Of a stretch of 64,000 bases of DNA, positions 33,566 to 45,837 are shown in pieces. The DNA lies in the NCBI GenBank assembly GCA_021737695.1, contig JAIPDL010000007.1, positions 1-64,000 on the forward strand, given 5' to 3'. The position numbers and the translations under genes are program-made. Within the stretch, counting starts at the first letter, position 1, and every line of letters starts with the position of its first letter. This stretch comes from Desulfotignum sp. (GTDB lineage: Bacteria > Desulfobacterota > Desulfobacteria > Desulfobacterales > Desulfobacteraceae). A model generated the notes under the pieces. The model saw only the letters and a list, made by a program, of their open reading frames with translations. It was not told the origin of the DNA and ran no database searches.

Positions 33566-33577
33566 GGGGACAACCCC

Positions 33578-34429
33578 TTAAAACAAGCGTTTTCGGGACG
33601 TTAAATTCTGGGCCCGTTCATAATCCGGACTTTTTTTGAACAATACGCCGAGAAAGGGCAGTTTCCCGTTGATCAGATCTTTCACCCGGAAATCCGGGTC
33701 CGCGTTCAATGCCCGAATCCAGTTGATCAATTCCCGGGTGGCGGGTTTCTTTTCAATGCCGTCAATGTCCCGCATGCTGAAAAACGCCTTGATGGCATTA
33801 TCCGCCAGTTTTTCATCCAGGGCCGGAAAATGGACATGGATAATCTTGCGCATCATCTTGGGATCCGGAAACGCGATATGATGGAAATTACACCGGCCCA
33901 GAAACGGGTCCGACAGGTCTTTTTTGGCATTGGACGTGATGATGATCACGGGCCGGTGGGCCGCCTGGACTGTCTGGTCGGTCTCAATGATATCGTACTG
34001 CATCTGATCGAGTACATCGAGCATGTCATCCTGAAAATCGGTGTCTGCCTTGTCGATCTCATCGATAAGCAGCACCGTGCGCCGGTCCGCCACAAACGCC
34101 TGTCCGATCTTGCCCATTTTGATATATTCATTGATATTGCTCACATCCCGTTTGGAATCTCCGAACCGGGAATCATTGAGCCGGGTTAAGGTATCATACT
34201 GATACAGGGCCTCCACCAGTTTCATGCTGGATTTCACATTCAAAACGATCAGGGGCATATCCAGACTTTCTGCAATGGCATAGGCCAGCATGGTCTTGCC
34301 GGTGCCCGGCTCTCCTTTGAGGAGCAGCGGCATTTCCAGCCGCATGGATATATTGACAATGGAGGCCAGTTCCTGGTCCAGTACATATTTGGTGGCGCCT
34401 TGAAATTCCTGGGTCATATTCTCATTCAT
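33578..34429 (-). CDS. MoxR-family AAA ATPase
   Basis: LLKGEPGTGKTMLAYAIAESL; VLLIDEIDKAD. Confidence 0.93.
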   Translation of the reverse strand: MNENMTQEFQGATKYVLDQELASIVNISMRLEMPLLLKGEPGTGKTMLAYAIAESLDMPLIVLNVKSSMKLVEALYQYDTLTRLNDSRFGDSKRDVSNINEYIKMGKIGQAFVADRRTVLLIDEIDKADTDFQDDMLDVLDQMQYDIIETDQTVQAAHRPVIIITSNAKKDLSDPFLGRCNFHHIAFPDPKMMRKIIHVHFPALDEKLADNAIKAFFSMRDIDGIEKKPATRELINWIRALNADPDFRVKDLINGKLPFLGVLFKKSPDYERAQNLTSRKRLF

Positions 34430-34660
34430 GGGTCATTCTCTCCAAAATCCAAAAGTTAAACGCATACAATGTGAAAATATGAAGCAAATCCTTTTTTTTC
34501 ACAAGGAATTTATAAAAAATCCAGCGCGCCGGACCCCTTAAAAACAAAAACGTAACTTTAATTTTAAACCCCCAGATTCTAAACCATTGACACGGATGCG
34601 GCTTAGTGTTAAGAGTTTTCAATTAATATTGACGGTCATGAAATAAATTAGGAGAGTCCC

Positions 34661-34846
34661 ATGATTGGTGGAATCGGAATGCCGGAACTGATAATTATCC
34701 TTGTCATCATCCTCATCATTTTTGGTGCGGGCAAACTGCCTGAAATCGGTGCCGGACTGGGCAAAGGGATTAAAAATTTCAAAAAAGCCACAAAAGAACC
34801 CCTGGAAGATGCAGACAAAGAACCGGAGAAAATTGACAAAGAATAA
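34661..34846 (+). CDS. tatA: Sec-independent translocase TatA
   Basis: 61 aa; single TM then [23 protein letters not shown]. Confidence 0.93.
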   Translation: MIGGIGMPELIIILVIILIIFGAGKLPEIGAGLGKGIKNFKKATKEPLEDADKEPEKIDKE

Positions 34847-35138
34847 CCTGTTTTCCTGAAAATCTCTCTTTAATCTGGCAGCCGGGCCATTCTGTTACCC
34901 GGCTGCGCATCTATCTCCTTTTTCAGCCCATCTGTTTAAAACAACCATCAGAACGCACAATTTTTTAAGACCTTTTTAACAAAATTGTAATTTCATTTGA
35001 CCTTTAACAGACATTTTTGTTATTTAATAGCTGATGTGTATTTTTTTTGTTAAAAATAATCATGAAAATCCCGGAACATACGGGAAAACCTGTTGCCGGA
35101 CAAAGGATGGCACGACCGTTGCTTAGATTTTTAAAACC

Positions 35139-38115
<2,977 letters not shown>

Positions 38116-38191
38116 ACAGACATGCAAAGTGTGATCAATATTTTTTCAATTGAGAACTTAAAAAAACAACTTTAAAAGGAAAGGAACACCT

Positions 38192-39604
38192 ATGACTCCC
38201 AAAGATGTCATCGCCATGGCCAAGGAAAACAATGCAAAAGTCGTCGACATCCGGTATATGGATTTCATCGGCACCTGGCAGCATTTTTCAGTGCCTGTCA
38301 GTGAATTCACCGAATCTGCGTTTGAAGACGGATTCGGGTTTGACGGCTCGTCCATGCGGGCGTGGCAGGCCATAAACAACAGCGACATGATCGTGATCCC
38401 GGAACCTGAAACCGCCAGAATGGACCCGTTTTTCAAGGTCCCCACCCTGGCCGTCATCGGCAACATCCATGATCCCATCACCAGTGAATCCTATTCCCGG
38501 GATCCCCGGGGCATTGCCAAAAAAACCGAGCAATACCTGAAAACCACCGGTTTAGGGGATACTATTTTTGTCGGACCTGAGCCGGAATTTTTCATCTTTT
38601 CCAATATCCGGTATGCGTCTGAACCCCACACCGCGTTTTTTGAGATCGATTCCCCGGAAGGACACTGGAACACGGGCACGGATGAAATGCCCAATCTGGG
38701 GTACAAAATCAAACCCAAACACGGATATTTTCCTCTGCCGCCGGCTGATCAGTATCAGGACATGAGAACCGAGATGATGCTCACCCTGGAAAGCTTGGGT
38801 ATTGCCATGGAGTGCCAGCACCATGAGGTGGCCTCTGCCGGGCAGTCGGAAATCGATTTGCGGTTCGATTCCCTGGTGAACATGGGCGACAGTCTGGCCT
38901 GGTTTAAATATGTCCTGAAAAACGTGGCCCATAAGCACAATCATACCGTCACCTTCATGCCCAAACCCCTTTATGGAGACAACGGCACGGGCATGCACAC
39001 CCACATGAGTTTCTGGAAAGGCGGGAACCCTGTATTTGCAGGCAACAAATACGCCGGTCTGTCTGATGAAGCCCTGTGGGCCATCGGCGGCATCATGAAG
39101 CACTGCAAATCCCTGTGCGCCATCACCAATCCCACCACCAACTCCTACAAACGCCTGGTCCCCGGATTCGAAGCCCCCATCAACCTGGCTTACTCCAGCC
39201 GGAACCGGAGTGCGGCCATCCGTCTGCCCATGTATTCCAATTCTCCCAAGGCCAAGCGCATCGAATTCAGGACACCGGATCCGTCCTGCAACGGGTATCT
39301 GGCGTTTTCCGCCATTGCCATGGCCATGATTGACGGCATTCAGAACAAACTGGACCCGGGCGATCCCATGGATAAAAATATCTATGATCTGCCGCCCGAG
39401 GAATTGGCCCAGATGGAATCTGCACCCGGTTCTCTGGAAGAAGCCCTTGAGGCACTCAAACAGGATCATGAATTTCTGCTCAAGGGTGATGTTTTCACCA
39501 AAGATGTGATTGAACACTGGATCGACTATAAGATGAACAATGAGGTCAAACCGGTCATCAGCCGGCCCCATCCCCACGAGTTTTATCTATATTTCGATAT
39601 TTAG
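38192..39604 (+). CDS. glnA: Glutamine synthetase type I
   Basis: FGFDGSSMRAW, GPEPEFFIF, KPLYGDNGTGMHTHMS, RLVPGFEAPINLAYSSRNRSA. Confidence 0.97.
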   Translation: MTPKDVIAMAKENNAKVVDIRYMDFIGTWQHFSVPVSEFTESAFEDGFGFDGSSMRAWQAINNSDMIVIPEPETARMDPFFKVPTLAVIGNIHDPITSESYSRDPRGIAKKTEQYLKTTGLGDTIFVGPEPEFFIFSNIRYASEPHTAFFEIDSPEGHWNTGTDEMPNLGYKIKPKHGYFPLPPADQYQDMRTEMMLTLESLGIAMECQHHEVASAGQSEIDLRFDSLVNMGDSLAWFKYVLKNVAHKHNHTVTFMPKPLYGDNGTGMHTHMSFWKGGNPVFAGNKYAGLSDEALWAIGGIMKHCKSLCAITNPTTNSYKRLVPGFEAPINLAYSSRNRSAAIRLPMYSNSPKAKRIEFRTPDPSCNGYLAFSAIAMAMIDGIQNKLDPGDPMDKNIYDLPPEELAQMESAPGSLEEALEALKQDHEFLLKGDVFTKDVIEHWIDYKMNNEVKPVISRPHPHEFYLYFDI

Positions 39605-39614
39605 ACCTTTCTTT

Positions 39615-39655
39615 GACAAAAGGGGTGTCATTCAGGCAATGATACCCCTTTTGTC
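39615..39655 (+). terminator. Putative terminator after glnA
   Basis: 18-bp stem (GACAAAAGGGGTGTCATT/AATGATACCCCTTTTGTC, one G.U), loop CAGGC. Confidence 0.65.
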
Positions 39656-39767
39656 CTTATCTGCCGATACCCAACCCGTTCCACCATTTTTTTAATGCAA
39701 TCCCCTGAAAAATACGATATAAGGAAAATATTTTTAACAAAATTATTCAAAGGGGCATTGCCGTTAT

Positions 39768-40655
39768 ATGGAAATTCTGCCTTATATCCGCACACATTTC
39801 ACTAGATGGGTCTTTTTCATGCTTCTTCTGTTTGGTCTGGTTCCCGGCGCAATTGCCCAGCAGCCTGCTGCCGGCAATGAATTTGATGCGCTGAAGCAGC
39901 GGCTGATCAAGGATGGATTTGCCCCGGAAAAAATTCAAAACATCCTGACAAAAGACGCGGTTTCATTCTCACCTGCCGGGGTTTCCATGTTTTTCGTCCA
40001 TTCTGAATCCAGCTTGAATTATGACCAGTTCCTGTCCAAAGATTCCATTGCCAACGCATTTCAATACATGGCGGATCACAAAGAAACCCTGGACCAGGCC
40101 CAGAAAATTTATGGTGTGGATAGAACCGTGATCACCGCCATTCTGCTGGTGGAAACCCGCCTGGGCACCTACCTGGGCAATCAGACGGTCATCAACACCC
40201 TGGCCACCATGGCGTCTCTGACTGATGAGGCCCTGCGGGAACGCATCTGGAATGCGATTCCGGATCAGAAAAAACCGGAAAAAGACACGTTTCTGAAAAA
40301 AGTGAACCGGCGCTCCAAGTGGGGATATGAAGAACTCAAAGCCCTGATCCGATACACGGACCGCGAAGGCATTGCCCCGGAAAACATCCGGGGCTCTTAC
40401 GCCGGCGCCATGGGTATTTCCCAATTCATGCCCTCCAATGCCCTGACTCTGGCAAAAGACGGTAACAATGACGGCAAAATCGATCTGTTTGATCACAGTG
40501 ACGCCATATTTTCTGTGGCCAATTATCTCAAACATCATGGATGGAACCCCGACATCTCCCGGCAGCGCCAGCACGAAGTCCTGTTTCGCTACAACCACAG
40601 CAACTATTATGTGGACACCCTGATGAAAATATCGGACCGGCTCAAGGAAGGCTGA
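39768..40655 (+). CDS. Lytic murein transglycosylase (MltB-like)
   Basis: ILLVETRLGTYLGNQTVINTLATMA; GSYAGAMGISQFMPSNAL; N-terminal signal sequence. Confidence 0.9.
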   Translation: MEILPYIRTHFTRWVFFMLLLFGLVPGAIAQQPAAGNEFDALKQRLIKDGFAPEKIQNILTKDAVSFSPAGVSMFFVHSESSLNYDQFLSKDSIANAFQYMADHKETLDQAQKIYGVDRTVITAILLVETRLGTYLGNQTVINTLATMASLTDEALRERIWNAIPDQKKPEKDTFLKKVNRRSKWGYEELKALIRYTDREGIAPENIRGSYAGAMGISQFMPSNALTLAKDGNNDGKIDLFDHSDAIFSVANYLKHHGWNPDISRQRQHEVLFRYNHSNYYVDTLMKISDRLKEG

Positions 40656-40664
40656 CAAATAACC

Positions 40665-40874
40665 ATGAACAACATCATTCTGATTATTCTGTTGATTTTC
40701 GGCATCTCTTTAGGCCTTACCATGCTGGCTTTAGTGGATATCATAAAAAAAGATTTCGGTTCACCGAAAATCAAAATCCTGTGGCATTTTATCGCACTGA
40801 TCCCATTGATCGGATGGCTCATCTATCTAATTTTCGGTTATCGAAAAGGCCGGAAAAAGTCGCTTACCGCATAA
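40665..40874 (+). CDS. PLDc_N-domain small membrane protein
   Basis: 69 aa, two TM helices; KILWHFIALIPLIGWLIYLIFGYRKGRKK. Confidence 0.75.
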   Translation: MNNIILIILLIFGISLGLTMLALVDIIKKDFGSPKIKILWHFIALIPLIGWLIYLIFGYRKGRKKSLTA

Positions 40875-40931
40875 ATTTCGTTGACTTTTCCCCTGTTCCG
40901 GTATAGATATGATTTTTCAAAAATCAACAAT

Positions 40932-41006
40932 GGTCCCATCGTCTAGTGGTTAGGACGCCGGCCTCTCACGCCGGTAACCCGGGTTCGAATCCCGGTGGGA
41001 TCACCA
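40932..41006 (+). tRNA. tRNA-Glu (anticodon CTC), CCA encoded
   Basis: Cloverleaf: acceptor GGTCCCA/TGGGATC, T arm CCGGGTTCGAATCCCGG, anticodon loop CTCTCAC, terminal ACCA. Confidence 0.93.
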
Positions 41007-41164
41007 CTTGGATCATCAAGGCTTTCAGCGATTTGCTGGAAGCTTTTTTTATTATCAAAAATGAACCCATTTTCCCCACAAATGAGTATTTTTTACAACA
41101 CCTTATGAGAGAATACACCATTCTAATTTTGTCATAATTGGAAGTCACAACTTGTGACTTCCCA

Positions 41165-41210
41165 AAACCAAAGCCGCCGTTCAAAATCAATTGAACGGCG
41201 GCTTTGGTTT
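41165..41210. terminator. Bidirectional terminator-like perfect 20-bp stem-loop
   Basis: AAACCAAAGCCGCCGTTCAA/TTGAACGGCGGCTTTGGTTT with loop AATCAA, between the tRNA and the end of the octaheme cytochrome gene. Confidence 0.7.
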
Positions 41211-41224
41211 ATGGGCATTGACAC

Positions 41225-42619
41225 TTATTTGAAGATCTTTTCAGGTTTAGTCGGATCTCCGGTGGCGTTGGGAAAGTCTTTGACTATGTGGGCTTTTTCA
41301 TTGGTTTCAATTAAATGATCCGCCTCTTTCATGAAATTGGTGAACTGGAATTTACATTCATAAAAACCGTGCCACCACGCATAGTCCGGGGCCATCATCA
41401 TGGCGCCCATCCGGGCTCTGCGGCCCTCATGGTGCCAGAGTTCATAGAACTCAAGCTCCAGCTGTTCATCAAAAAATTTGGTCTTGTCCAGCAATCCTTT
41501 GGCGTAAAGTTCATCCAGTTTTGCTTTGGCCGGCTTAAAATACACGTCATTGTATTCTTCCACGGCTTTGTCAAACCCGTCATAAAAATCATTGATCCAG
41601 GAATCCCCATGGCAGGCACTGCAGACATTTTTCATTTTGTCACGCTCCGTCTGCCAGTCCGTGGCAGCCGGAAACGGTTTAAAATCCTGGGGACGAACCG
41701 TCAGCGGTGCCTGGGTCTCCCATGACAGCCTTTCCGTGACATCATGGGTGGTCAACACTTTACCACTGCCGCTCATGTGGCACCCGGCACAGGTGGGGGC
41801 CCGGTAGTCCACGCCGGCCGTCCATGTGCCGCCGGCCGCATCAAAATTATATTCATCCTGATAGGCATGGTAGATGGTGCCGTGTTTGGATTCTTCATAT
41901 ATTTCGATCTGGGGATGGTCCGGCCCCAGATGACACTGGTCACAGGCCTCGGGTCTGCGGGCTTCCGCCAGTGAAAACCGATGGCGGGTATGACACGACG
42001 TACATGATCCTTTACTGCCGTCCAGATTCAGACGTCCCACCCCGGCATTGGGCCAGGTGGCTGGATCGATTTTACCGGTGTCATCGATCTTGATCACGGT
42101 CCCGTGGCAGCTGAAACAGCCTGTCTTGCGCTCGTTATCCGAGTTCATGCCGTCATTGAGCCAGGGATCGATTTTCCACATGATTTCAATGGTATTGGCA
42201 TGCTTTGATTTGCTGTACTGCATGGCTTCATCCGGATGGCACCGGGAGCAGTCTTTGGGGGTGACAATAGATGCAATATCCATTCTGTACTTATCCTCCC
42301 CCCAGGGCATATCAGCGCGGCCATAATACTTGGCATGATCCTGGGCGATATCCTGATCTCCGGGTTGCACCAGGTGACAGTCAAGACAGGTGATGTTGGC
42401 GTTGGCGTGCCGGCTTTTGGCCCAGTCGGCAAATATCCCGGGGGTGGTCTCCCGGTGGCATTCTATGCAGGCCTGGGCTTCGGGCGGCACGCTGCGCTCA
42501 ATCCGGTATTCCTTGACTTTGGCGTAATTGGGCTGGGCGGCTGCTATCGCGACAAAACCCGTCACCATCAAAGCCGTTGTCAGCAACAACAGTGGAAAGT
42601 GGACCTGTCGTCGATTCAT
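41225..42619 (-). CDS. Octaheme c-type cytochrome, hydroxylamine oxidoreductase (HAO)-like
   Basis: Signal peptide; eight CXXCH motifs (CIECH, CLDCH, CSRCH, CFSCH, CTSCH, CDQCH, CAGCH, CSACH). Confidence 0.88.
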   Translation of the reverse strand: MNRRQVHFPLLLLTTALMVTGFVAIAAAQPNYAKVKEYRIERSVPPEAQACIECHRETTPGIFADWAKSRHANANITCLDCHLVQPGDQDIAQDHAKYYGRADMPWGEDKYRMDIASIVTPKDCSRCHPDEAMQYSKSKHANTIEIMWKIDPWLNDGMNSDNERKTGCFSCHGTVIKIDDTGKIDPATWPNAGVGRLNLDGSKGSCTSCHTRHRFSLAEARRPEACDQCHLGPDHPQIEIYEESKHGTIYHAYQDEYNFDAAGGTWTAGVDYRAPTCAGCHMSGSGKVLTTHDVTERLSWETQAPLTVRPQDFKPFPAATDWQTERDKMKNVCSACHGDSWINDFYDGFDKAVEEYNDVYFKPAKAKLDELYAKGLLDKTKFFDEQLELEFYELWHHEGRRARMGAMMMAPDYAWWHGFYECKFQFTNFMKEADHLIETNEKAHIVKDFPNATGDPTKPEKIFK

Positions 42620-42679
42620 AAGCGTTGCTCCTTTCGTTAAAGTAACCCCTGAAAAAAATTTAAGGTTTCATCAATTTGA

Positions 42680-43243
42680 TCATAACTGTCGCAATCCCTT
42701 GGCCTGGTAGGGTACCTGACGGGTTTGACGAAACATGACCCGGCCGCTGTCCGAATGGACCAGGTCATAATGGCAGTCAATACATTTTTTTTCATACCCG
42801 GGTTTCGCATACACCACGGACCGGTGCGCCAGCATGGCCCCCCGCCGGGTGGGCATATGCAGCAGATTTCGATGACATTTCTGGCATTCACGGTTATTGA
42901 ATGCTTTGTAAGCAGCCTCCCTGGCATGTTCCCGGTCGTATTCCCCGACCAGGAAATGCGCGGCCACATCTTTGAGGCCGTGATAACTTTTGGCAAAGAA
43001 AAAATTGAACGTATCCTGGGGTGCCGGCAGATGACAGTCCATACAGTCAACCACAACCCCGGCTGCGTTATTGGTATGTGTGGACGATCGCCATGCCACC
43101 ACGGCCGGTTTGATTTCATGACATGAGGCACAGAACTCCGGTGTAGAGGTTCGCACCATGGTGTAGTAAGTCATGCTGAACAAAGGGAACGCAATGATAA
43201 TCCCGATACCGATCAATATCAGTGACACAAGAGATTTTTTCAT
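42680..43243 (-). CDS. NapC/NirT/NrfH-family tetraheme cytochrome c
   Basis: N-terminal TM anchor; four CXXCH motifs (CASCH, CMDCH, CQKCH, CIDCH). Confidence 0.9.
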   Translation of the reverse strand: MKKSLVSLILIGIGIIIAFPLFSMTYYTMVRTSTPEFCASCHEIKPAVVAWRSSTHTNNAAGVVVDCMDCHLPAPQDTFNFFFAKSYHGLKDVAAHFLVGEYDREHAREAAYKAFNNRECQKCHRNLLHMPTRRGAMLAHRSVVYAKPGYEKKCIDCHYDLVHSDSGRVMFRQTRQVPYQAKGLRQL

Positions 43244-43445
43244 GAGGCCTCCGGTGAATAATTAAACCCAATCAGCCTTGATTCATCACTGTTTACTATC
43301 AATAGCCTTTGGTGTCCCACCGTGTCAATAAAAAATTTTTTTCAAAAATCCTTCACCCGGACATGAATTGGTATTTTAAGTTGACAAAGACAAAGGGCAT
43401 GTCTTATATCCAGCTGAGAGCAAAAACCTGTGACCGCACAAATCA

Positions 43446-44942
43446 TTGATCAAACCGGGGTATTGGATGAAACAGCACACCGTCTTTTTTCCACAGAAAA
43501 TTCTTTCCGTTCTTTGCCGGCTGATAGTCATCTCCATTCTTCTGGCAGGCTGCAACACGGCTGTGGGACCTGAATATCAGTCTCCTTCCCCGCAGTTGCC
43601 CGAAACCTGGCAGATCACGGAAACGGCTGACAATCTATCTTCGTTCGAACCCACCACCCTGTTTGATGAATGGTGGCGCGTGTTTGATGATCCGGATCTG
43701 ACCCGGCTGATGTCGGATGTGAAAAAACAGAACCGGGATCTGGTCGCGGCAACGGCCCGGCTGGACAGCTATGCGGCTGCCTATGGCGTGGCCCGGTCCG
43801 GACTGATGCCCGTGATCAACGCCCAGGGCGGCATCAGCCGGGAGCGGGAATCCGAACGGGTCCGCAACCCCACCAAACAGTCCATCGACGGGAATCCTTC
43901 CTGGATGTACCAGGCCGGTTTTGTCATGTCCTGGGAAATGGATGTGTGGCACAAAATCCGCCGGAGCATGGAAGCGGCCCGGGGAGAGTGGGACGCGTCC
44001 ATCCAAGACCGCCGCAATCTCATGGTGCTGCTCCAGGCCCAGGCGGCCTCCGAATATATCCGGCTGCGCACGGCCCAGCAGCGGTATGAATTTGCCCGGA
44101 AAAACGTGACCCTTCAAGAAGAAACCCTGGAACTGGTTCAGGACCGGTTTGATGCCGGGTTGACCGGTGAGCTGGATGTGCACCAGGCGAAAATGAATCT
44201 GGCATCCACAAGGGCCCGGCTGCCGGCCCTGAAAACCCAGCAGACCGAAGCCTTGAATGCACTCAGCCTGCTGACCGGCCGCCTGCCCGGGGAGCTCAAC
44301 CAGTTGCTGACCCCAAAATGGATTCCCATGGCCGCCGCCCTGCCTGAAATGCTGCCGGCGGAACTGGTGCGAAACCGTCCGGATATCCGGGCCGCTGAAC
44401 GCCTTCTGGCGGCCCAGACCGCCAGAATCGGTGTGGCCAACGCAGAATTTTACCCGGCACTCACCCTGGACGGCATGTTTTCCCTGGTGTCCACGGATTC
44501 CGGGGAATTTTTTTCGTCTGCCGCACAAAAATACAGCATCGGACCGTCTTTCACCTGGCCGGTCTTCACCGGCGGGTTGATCAAAAATCGGTTACAAATG
44601 GAACAAGCCGCCGCAAGGGCCGCCCTGGCCCGGTATGAACAAACCGTGCTCACGGCGTTCCGGGAGTGTGAAGACGCTTTGGCCGCCTATATTAATGAAG
44701 GCGACACCCTGTCCGCACTGAATCAGGCCGTCGCGTCCACGCAAAAATCGGTGGAACTGTCCCAGTCCCTGTATATCACGGGGCTTGTCAATTTTCAGAA
44801 CGTCCTGGACATGCAGCGCCAGCTTGCGTCTTTCCAGGATCAGCTGGCCCAGTCCATGGGTCAGTCCGCTGTCGGCCTGGTAGCTGTTTACAAAGCATTC
44901 GGCGGTGGATGGGAACCTGAAACAGATCGTCTGACCCCATAA
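43446..44942 (+). CDS. RND efflux outer-membrane lipoprotein (NodT/OprM family)
   Basis: Lipobox ILLAGCNT; duplicated TolC-like repeats; VRNRPDIRAAERLLAAQTARIGVANAEFYPALTLDG. Confidence 0.9.
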   Translation: MIKPGYWMKQHTVFFPQKILSVLCRLIVISILLAGCNTAVGPEYQSPSPQLPETWQITETADNLSSFEPTTLFDEWWRVFDDPDLTRLMSDVKKQNRDLVAATARLDSYAAAYGVARSGLMPVINAQGGISRERESERVRNPTKQSIDGNPSWMYQAGFVMSWEMDVWHKIRRSMEAARGEWDASIQDRRNLMVLLQAQAASEYIRLRTAQQRYEFARKNVTLQEETLELVQDRFDAGLTGELDVHQAKMNLASTRARLPALKTQQTEALNALSLLTGRLPGELNQLLTPKWIPMAAALPEMLPAELVRNRPDIRAAERLLAAQTARIGVANAEFYPALTLDGMFSLVSTDSGEFFSSAAQKYSIGPSFTWPVFTGGLIKNRLQMEQAAARAALARYEQTVLTAFRECEDALAAYINEGDTLSALNQAVASTQKSVELSQSLYITGLVNFQNVLDMQRQLASFQDQLAQSMGQSAVGLVAVYKAFGGGWEPETDRLTP

Positions 44943-44998
44943 TTTTTGTTTTCCCCGCCATTTGAAGCAATCAATTTTCTAGTATTGCCCGTTTTCAA

Positions 44999-45028
44999 TT
45001 GACAAAAAATAGGAGTTTATCCTATCTT
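44999..45028 (+). promoter_or_regulatory. Candidate promoter with inverted-repeat operator upstream of the peroxiredoxin
   Basis: TTGACA (44999-45004), TATCTT (45023-45028), and ATAGGA-GTTTA-TCCTAT between and over them. Confidence 0.5.
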
Positions 45029-45066
45029 GATTTTGACATTAACAACAATCAAGCAAGGAGGTACAT

Positions 45067-45786
45067 ATGGCAGAAAAACCTGCTGTGGGATGCAAACGTC
45101 CCTCGGCCAAAGTTCAAAAACCGCCTGAAGAAACCACTCAACCGGAAACCGTTACAGAAAAAAAGGAGCACGCCATGATTCAGATCGGCCAGAAAGCCCC
45201 GGACTTTACAGCCCCGGCTTACTTCAACAATGACTTTGTCTCAATTAAACTGTCGGATTACCTGGGAAAATGGGTGGTCCTGTGCTTTTATCCCGGTGAT
45301 TTCACCTTTGTCTGAGCCACGGAAATCTCGGCGGTCGCCGAGAAAAATGCAGAATTCGAAAACTTAGGTGTTCAGGTGCTGTCCATGAGTGTGGACAGCA
45401 TGTTTGTCCACAAAATGTGGGTGGACAAGGAACTGTCCAAAATGGTCACCGCCAAAACCGTGCCGTTTCCCATGCTGTCGGATGGCGGGGGCAATATCGG
45501 CAAAATCTATGGTGTGTATGACGAGGATGACGGCGTAGACATCCGGGGCCGGTTTTTGATCGATCCGGACGGTGTTGTCCAGGCCTATGAAATGGTGGCC
45601 CCGCCCGTGGGACGTAATATTCCCGAAACCCTGCGCCAGATCCAGGCATTCCAGCTGGTCCGGGAAGGCAAAGGCACCAAGGCGACCCCATCCGGGTGGA
45701 AACCGGGCAAAACCGTTCTGGAACCCGGACCCGACCTGGTGGGCAATGTCTGGAAAGTGTGGACCGTAGACAAAGCGTTTGACTGA
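45067..45786 (+). CDS. AhpC/Tsa-family peroxiredoxin, predicted selenoprotein (TGA at 45313-45315 = Sec)
   Basis: The two tracked ORFs are in one frame on either side of TGA; conceptual translation ...[23 protein letters not shown]... puts Sec at the peroxidatic Cys of DFTFVCPTE; RBS AAGGAGGT at the first start. Confidence 0.88.
45326..45343 (+). promoter_or_regulatory. Bacterial SECIS-like hairpin
   Basis: T-CTCGGC-GGTC-GCCGAG-A: 7-bp stem, 4-nt GGUC loop, stem core starts 11 nt after the TGA. Confidence 0.75.
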
Positions 45787-45793
45787 TATTGAA

Positions 45794-45828
45794 TCTGCCA
45801 CAAGTACCTTAAAGGTACCTGTGGCAGA
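45794..45828. terminator. Terminator-like hairpin between convergent genes
   Basis: TCTGCCACAAGTACCTT...AGGTACCTGTGGCAGA followed by TAAAAAT. Confidence 0.6.
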
Positions 45829-45837
45829 TAAAAATGG

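Noticed and set aside
40932-41220. tRNA-Glu as an integration site for a mobile element
   Set aside because: No integrase, no duplicated tRNA 3' end was seen in the adjoining sequence; flanking genes look like core genome.
45067-45315. Peroxiredoxin as a truncated or pseudogene ORF (stop at TGA)
   Set aside because: The frame continues intact with conserved peroxiredoxin sequence, the TGA is exactly at the catalytic Cys position, and a SECIS-like hairpin follows; read as a selenoprotein instead.
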